Source of the DNA: Hymenoscyphus infarciens
Taxonomy: Eukaryota; Ascomycota; Leotiomycetes; Helotiales; Helotiaceae
NCBI GenBank assembly: GCA_001414345.1
Contig: LLCB01000073.1
Coordinates: 1-64,000, forward strand
Direction of reading: 5' to 3'
Length of the DNA: 64,000 bases
The position numbers and the translations under genes were made by a program. This document shows positions 58,747-64,000 of the stretch, piece by piece. A model generated the notes under the pieces. It was not told the DNA's origin. It worked only from the letters and a program-made list of their open reading frames with translations, and searched no databases. Each line of letters begins with the position of its first letter. The stretch's first letter is position 1.

Positions 58747-60935
58747 CTATAGCTACTTTAAAATAAATAGATAACTTTAAAAGATTATAGTCTTTTACTA
58801 CTTATATACTAACCTCTAATACCTATTTTATATAGTCTCTATATATTCTTAATAAGTTTAAGTCCTTACTATTAAAACCTTACTCTATAAAGTAAATAGA
58901 TAACCTTAATAGACTATACCCTAGTATTTATATACCTACTTTAAATCCTTATTTTAAGTAGTCTTTATTATATCTTAATTATTTAAAACCTTAAGTAGAG
59001 TTATTAGATCTCTTTAATCCTTCTCTTATATAAATCTTTTCTAATAAAGAGTTATTTTATTTAATAGAGTTTATAGAAATAGATTTTATAGAGTTATCTT
59101 AGTATTTAGATATATATAGATCTTAACCTATTTCTATATCTTATAAGAATAAACCTAGGGCTTAAAAGTAAATTATTATAAAGAGGTTAGATATTATTAA
59201 AAGGAAGGCTTAAAACTTTAAAAATAGTAAGAAATACCTTAATAAGTACTATATTTTTAATATAATAATAATATAGGACTTTATACTAAATAAGTATTAT
59301 TTTAGAGATAAGTTTAAGTTGCTTTATTTATAGTAAGTTACTTAAATACTTTCTAAAAATCTTACTTTTATAAAAGATAAACTATATACCTACTATTTTA
59401 AAGGTTATTAAATAAGAAGTTAAAGAGAGAACTACCTATTTAATTCCTTACTCTAGAATAGCTAAAAGAACCTTTTACTATTCTTACCTAGTAAGCTAGA
59501 AGACGCTTTTTAGATATAAAAGTAGAATAAAGTCTAATATATACTTAAATCTTTCTTACTCCTTTTTAATAAAGAAATCATTTTATATAAGAAAGATCTA
59601 AAAGACTTATTATATAGACTTATTATATATAGTTTTCTTAGTATCTAGACTACTTAAAATAAGTAGTTTTATTATAACTAGACTTAACTTATATTTAGTA
59701 AGAACGATATTAAGCTTATACTTTATATTATATCTAAACTAGACGTTAGTATTAGTTTCTATTACTATATTTTTAATTTAGTAGAGTTAAAAACTATTAA
59801 TACTAAATTCTAGAAGCGATTTATTAACTTTATTATAAAACTATTCTTTATATTTTATATTATTAAAGGTAAAGGTAAAAAATCACTTATAAAAGTAATA
59901 ATTTAAGTAAGATAGAACTATTACTATATTATAAAGGCTTTAGACTACTTTTTTTATAGTTAATTTAAACCCTTAGCTTAGTTTAAAGAAGGTAAGCCTA
60001 ATAGAGCTACCTAAGTTTATTCTATCTACTTTAATAAAACTATTACCTAAGTCTTTATATATTTCTACGTTACTATTATATATAAAGGAGAGCTTATCTA
60101 AGTATATTATATATATTCTATCTCTATATTTAGTATATTAGACCTTAGATTACTTAAGAACTATATATATAAGGTATACGTTAATATTATAATATAAGGC
60201 TTAAAGGTTTTTCTCTCTAAGGTTTATATATAAATTATAAAAATTATATAAATTAATATAGTCTACTAGAAAGTAGCTAATAAAGCTGCTATTAATAAAG
60301 CTACTATTAATAAGAATCTAGATAAAGTTACTATTAGTAGAGAAGCTAAGGAAGCTACTACTAATAAGGATTTAGATAAAGTAGTAATAAAAACTAGAGT
60401 AAGAAAGTATAAAATAGAAAGTAGTAATAATAAAGTAGCTAAGAAAAGGAAATTTAGATTAAACTACTTAACTAGCTTATAAAGAGAAAAATCTATTATC
60501 TAAGGAAGGCGGTTCTAAGCTTTAAGAAAGCTTATACTACTAAAGGAAAACGTATATATAATATTTTATAATTTATAGTAATAATAATAGAATAATATTA
60601 GGTTTTATAATATTTATAAGTATTTAATTAAAGTATATAAATATAAAATTAACTCTTAAAAGCTATAAAGTTTTTCTAGAATACTTTGTTTATTTAAAAT
60701 AAAATAGTTATTAGAGCTAATATTAAGTAAATATTAGTAGATAAGCTAATTATTTAAAGATAAGCTAATCTTAAACGTTAGATAAGCTACTTATAGTAGA
60801 TAAGCTAGTAGTATTTATTAGTTAAAGATATTAATACTATAATATTAATTTTAAGAGAAATTAAACCTACTCTAGTAGAGACTAATATTAAGGTAGGTTT
60901 TTAGCTTCTAAAGAGAGCTATATATATTAAATTTA

Positions 60936-61099
60936 CTTACTTTGTAATTTTATTAGCTTATTCTATAATTTTATTAGCTTACTTAGATTTTACTAGCTTA
61001 CTCTATAATTTTATTAGCTTACTCGTGATTTTACTAGCTTACTCTATAATTTTATTAGCTTACTTTATAATTTCATTAGCTTACTTATAACTTTACTAG
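60936..61099. repeat. 19-21-bp minisatellite, 8 copies
   Basis: CTTACTCTATAATTTTATTAG and shorter variants of 19-20 bp follow one another eight times. The AGCTTAC junction word is the complement of the TAAGCT word seen through the block. Confidence 0.85.
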
Positions 61100-61760
61100 T
61101 TTACTTATTTATATATTTATACTTTTATTTAGTATTTATCTCTTTTCTTTAATTCTTTTATTTAATTTATCTATCTTATTTTTTATTATACTATTTATTA
61201 TTCTATTTTATTCTAAGTATATTATTTCTTATATAATTATTTATTCTTATTCTTTTAATAATAAGTCTATAAATAAATTAAAATTTAGTTTCTAGGGATT
61301 TTATTATCTATTTACTTTTTATTTCTAATAAAATCTAAGTAAAGTAATAAAATTTATAAATAAGTTAGTAAAATCTAAGTAAGCTTATAGATTATTAAGA
61401 AAATTATTATATTTATAATCTATAATATACTAAGTAGAGAGAAAAAAAAGAATTATTCGTTTACTAAAAAGGAAATAGATAATTCTTAAAAAGATATAGA
61501 TAAAGGTTAATCTATAAGCTAGCTTCTAGTAAGGAAAAAAGAATTATTCGCCTACTAGCTTTTAGTATAGTTATTTACTTATTATTTCCTAGTATAGAAA
61601 AATATATTATTTGCCTACTAGCTCTTAGTAAAGGAAAAAGAATTATTTATATACTAATCTAAGTTAAAGAATTCTAGTTTAAGGTTATTAGTAGATTTTT
61701 AGAGTATATCTATATTTAATAGTATATTTATTAGTACTATAAGTAATTATAAGAGTATAG

Positions 61761-62040
61761 GACTACTCTTAATATTACTCTAGGCTAGTAGAAGAATTAA
61801 ATAAGCTAGTAGTATTAGAAGACTCTTACTTAGACTACTTTTAGTTTAACTTTAAGCTAGTAGAATCGAATAAGCTAGCGGTATTAGAGAACTCTTACTT
61901 AGACTACTCTTAATATTACTCTAGGCTAGTAGAAGAATTAAATAAGCTAGTAGTGTTAAGAGACTCTTACTTAGACTACTCTTAACATTACTCTAGGCTA
62001 GTAGAAGAATTAAATAAGCTAGTAGTACTAGTAAACTATT
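61761..62040. repeat. 72-bp tandem repeat, 4 copies
   Basis: GACTACTCTTAATATTACTC or a variant starts units at 61761, 61833, 61902 and 61974, giving periods of 72, 69 and 72 bp. Each unit also contains TTAAATAAGCTAGTAGT or a variant. Confidence 0.85.
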
Positions 62041-64000
62041 AAGTAGTACTAGTATCTATAATAATAGTTTTCCTAGTTTTAGCCGACTTATATCCCTATC
62101 CTATATTAGTTCTAGCTATCTTTATATAAAGGATTCTTATATAATCTAACCTTCTACTTTTATAAATACTTACTCTTACTTTAAAACTTTACCTTTTACT
62201 TAGATAAAATTATTAACCTTATTATAATATAGAGTAATAAAATCGTAGTAGAGCTCTAGATTAGTAGTCTTTCTAATTTATAATAACTTATATAATCTTT
62301 CTATCTTTTTAAGTTGTTTTTTCTACTCTTTTTCAAGTAGATTATATTACTATATATAAGATATAATATATTACTAGACCTTTAGTAGAAGTTAAAATTA
62401 AGACTAATAATCTATTTCTATTTAGAAGATATTATTAACTTTAAGTAATTATTATTAAAGTAAAGCTAAAGCCTTGTTATATTTTATAGAACCTTAGCTA
62501 TATTATAATTCGATTTCTTGTTACTTCTTTATATACTATACTACTACTCTCTTAGAAAAAGTTAAGTTAGTATATATAATATAAGATATAGATTTATATT
62601 AATATAAAAGACTTAATAGTACTATTATTAAGTAATCTATAAGCTATCTAAGAAAGTTAGTAAATTTAGTATAACCTTACTTTTTTATAAATATATACTA
62701 GACTTAACTCTATCTCTATTATAAGAGGTACTAGTAATAAGGTATATATAATAGACTATACTATAAGCGTTTCTACTATAAAGGGTTAGTAATAGGTGGT
62801 TTTATTATAATTATTATTATTATAATTTATACTAGGAAACCTAGCCTCTACTATTTACGTTACTAGACGCCTAGTAGCTTACTCGTGCTTTTATTAGATC
62901 TACTACTTCTACTTTTCCCTTAGGTCGCTTATAAGTTATTAGACTATATCTAGATAAACCTCTATCTAATTACTTTATAGATTAATATAAAGTTTTATCT
63001 AGTATAGATAAAAAAAAGTTATAGTATAATTTATACCTAGGCTAAAATCGTATATAAGTATACTAATTATAAATTATATAAGAGGTTAGTTTACCTAACT
63101 ATTAAATATTAATAGTTTTTATTTCTTATATGTTATATTATATATATTAGTATATCTTAAAGTATAAAGTAATAGTACTACTTATTTTATCTTAGATAAG
63201 CTATTAAAAATTATAAGTAAGCTATAAAGATTAGATAAGCTAGTAAAATAATCCCCTTTATTAAAAATCCTCTCTAGTATAAAATAATTATATATTATAA
63301 TAGAGCTTTCTTAGTAGGAATTACTATTAATAGTATCTTAGGCATCCTTCTTATAGATATTACTATAATTACTAATAAACCTCTTATCTACTTAATATTA
63401 GATTTTAGCTTTATATTATATATAAGCTTTATAAATATTAATACTCTATTCTATAAGTGTAGCTACTTAGAGGATTTAATAAGAACGGTTAGTTAGTTGA
63501 TGCTATTATTACTATACTCTTATAAATAGGTTAATATTATTTAAGAATAAATATTACTCTATAGCTTAATAATAGTTTTAATTACTCTTAGTTAGGTTAC
63601 TTTATTTAGTAAATTATATAATTAGAAATAATATAAGTAAGCTACTAGACTTTATAAGTAAGCTACTAAAAGTGTGAGTAAGCTACTAAAGCTATTAAAA
63701 GCTAGGTAGTAGGCTAGAAGTTTATAGTAGACTTTTAAGAACGACGTAGTATATAAAGACTATAGTCTGCTATTATATAGTATAATACTATATAGTATAC
63801 TACTAAGATCCTCCTTCTATTAGGTCCTCTCTAAGATTAACTTAATAATAATAATACTAAAATTAGATTAGATAGATAAAATAGAGTTTAAGGTTTAGTC
63901 TAAAATAGTTACGTCTAATATTTTACTCTCTTAGAATTCTTAGTAAATTAGTATTTATAATATAAGATATTGTCTTTATTTACTTTTCTACCTTTAAATC

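Larger units (their letters stand above)
43421..64000. repeat. Large RIP-mutated AT-rich block
   Basis: About 20.6 kb with extreme AT content, near absence of CpA/TpG and stops in all frames. I find no intact gene, tRNA or complete transposon. Five tandem arrays are listed separately. The word TAAGCTA and its complement recur in clusters, for example near 43751, 46300-46500, 50950-51080, 60735-61100 and 63640-63690. The block is best described as old, RIP-silenced repeat DNA that continues past the window. Confidence 0.85.

Overview
The window looks like a filamentous ascomycete (Pezizomycotina) chromosome. Evidence: short spliceosomal introns of about 47-105 bp with RCTRAC-like branch sites, a tRNA-Cys with a 13-nt intron, a fungal-type PEX12, a fungal BTB-like family, and long AT-rich blocks almost devoid of CpA/TpG, the mark of repeat-induced point mutation (RIP). 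The gene set fits Leotiomycetes, but that is an inference from general character, not from a search.

Layout. 1-560: AT-rich DNA with a 63-bp tandem repeat. 590-860: a GC-rich island with three hairpins. 1583-1667: tRNA-Cys(GCA), minus strand. 2283-7380: RIP block holding two solo LTRs, each with a perfect 5-bp target duplication. 7519-8838: PEX12. 9136-9462: a spliced, small, secreted cysteine-containing protein (minus). 9840-10660: degenerate tandem units. 11386-12112: a miniature transposon with 162-bp terminal inverted repeats and a 9-bp target duplication. 12739-15236: a TM9/EMP70 nonaspanin in three exons (minus). 16204-17279: a UCH-type deubiquitinase in three exons (minus). 19563-20343: a two-exon membrane protein (minus), divergent from 20821-24218, a C2H2 zinc-finger/protein-kinase fusion. 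26787-28243: a secreted, Ser/Thr-rich repeat protein. 29042-29917: a MYND-finger protein (minus). 30341-31024: a RING-type protein whose 5' end carries a stop. 31607-36891: three BTB-like paralogs in tandem on the minus strand, two apparently intact and the third, next to the repeats, broken.

From about 36,900 the sequence decays. At 38374-43420 lies a Fot1/pogo-like DNA transposon with 90-bp terminal repeats, split by a complete 3,030-bp LTR retrotransposon (38549-41578; 364-bp LTRs, target duplication ATTAT) that seems to carry only gag remnants. The last 20 kb (43421-64000) is heavily RIP-mutated, holds no intact gene that I recognise, and contains several minisatellites.

The genes do not form one pathway. 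Housekeeping genes (PEX12, TM9, UCH) sit in the GC-balanced part, and accessory fungal families (secreted protein, adhesin-like protein, kinase fusion, MYND, RING, BTB cluster) lie between them and the repeats. This is typical of a gene island bounded by RIP-silenced transposons. Many real genes here are spliced, so their ends were placed by matching reading phase across introns.
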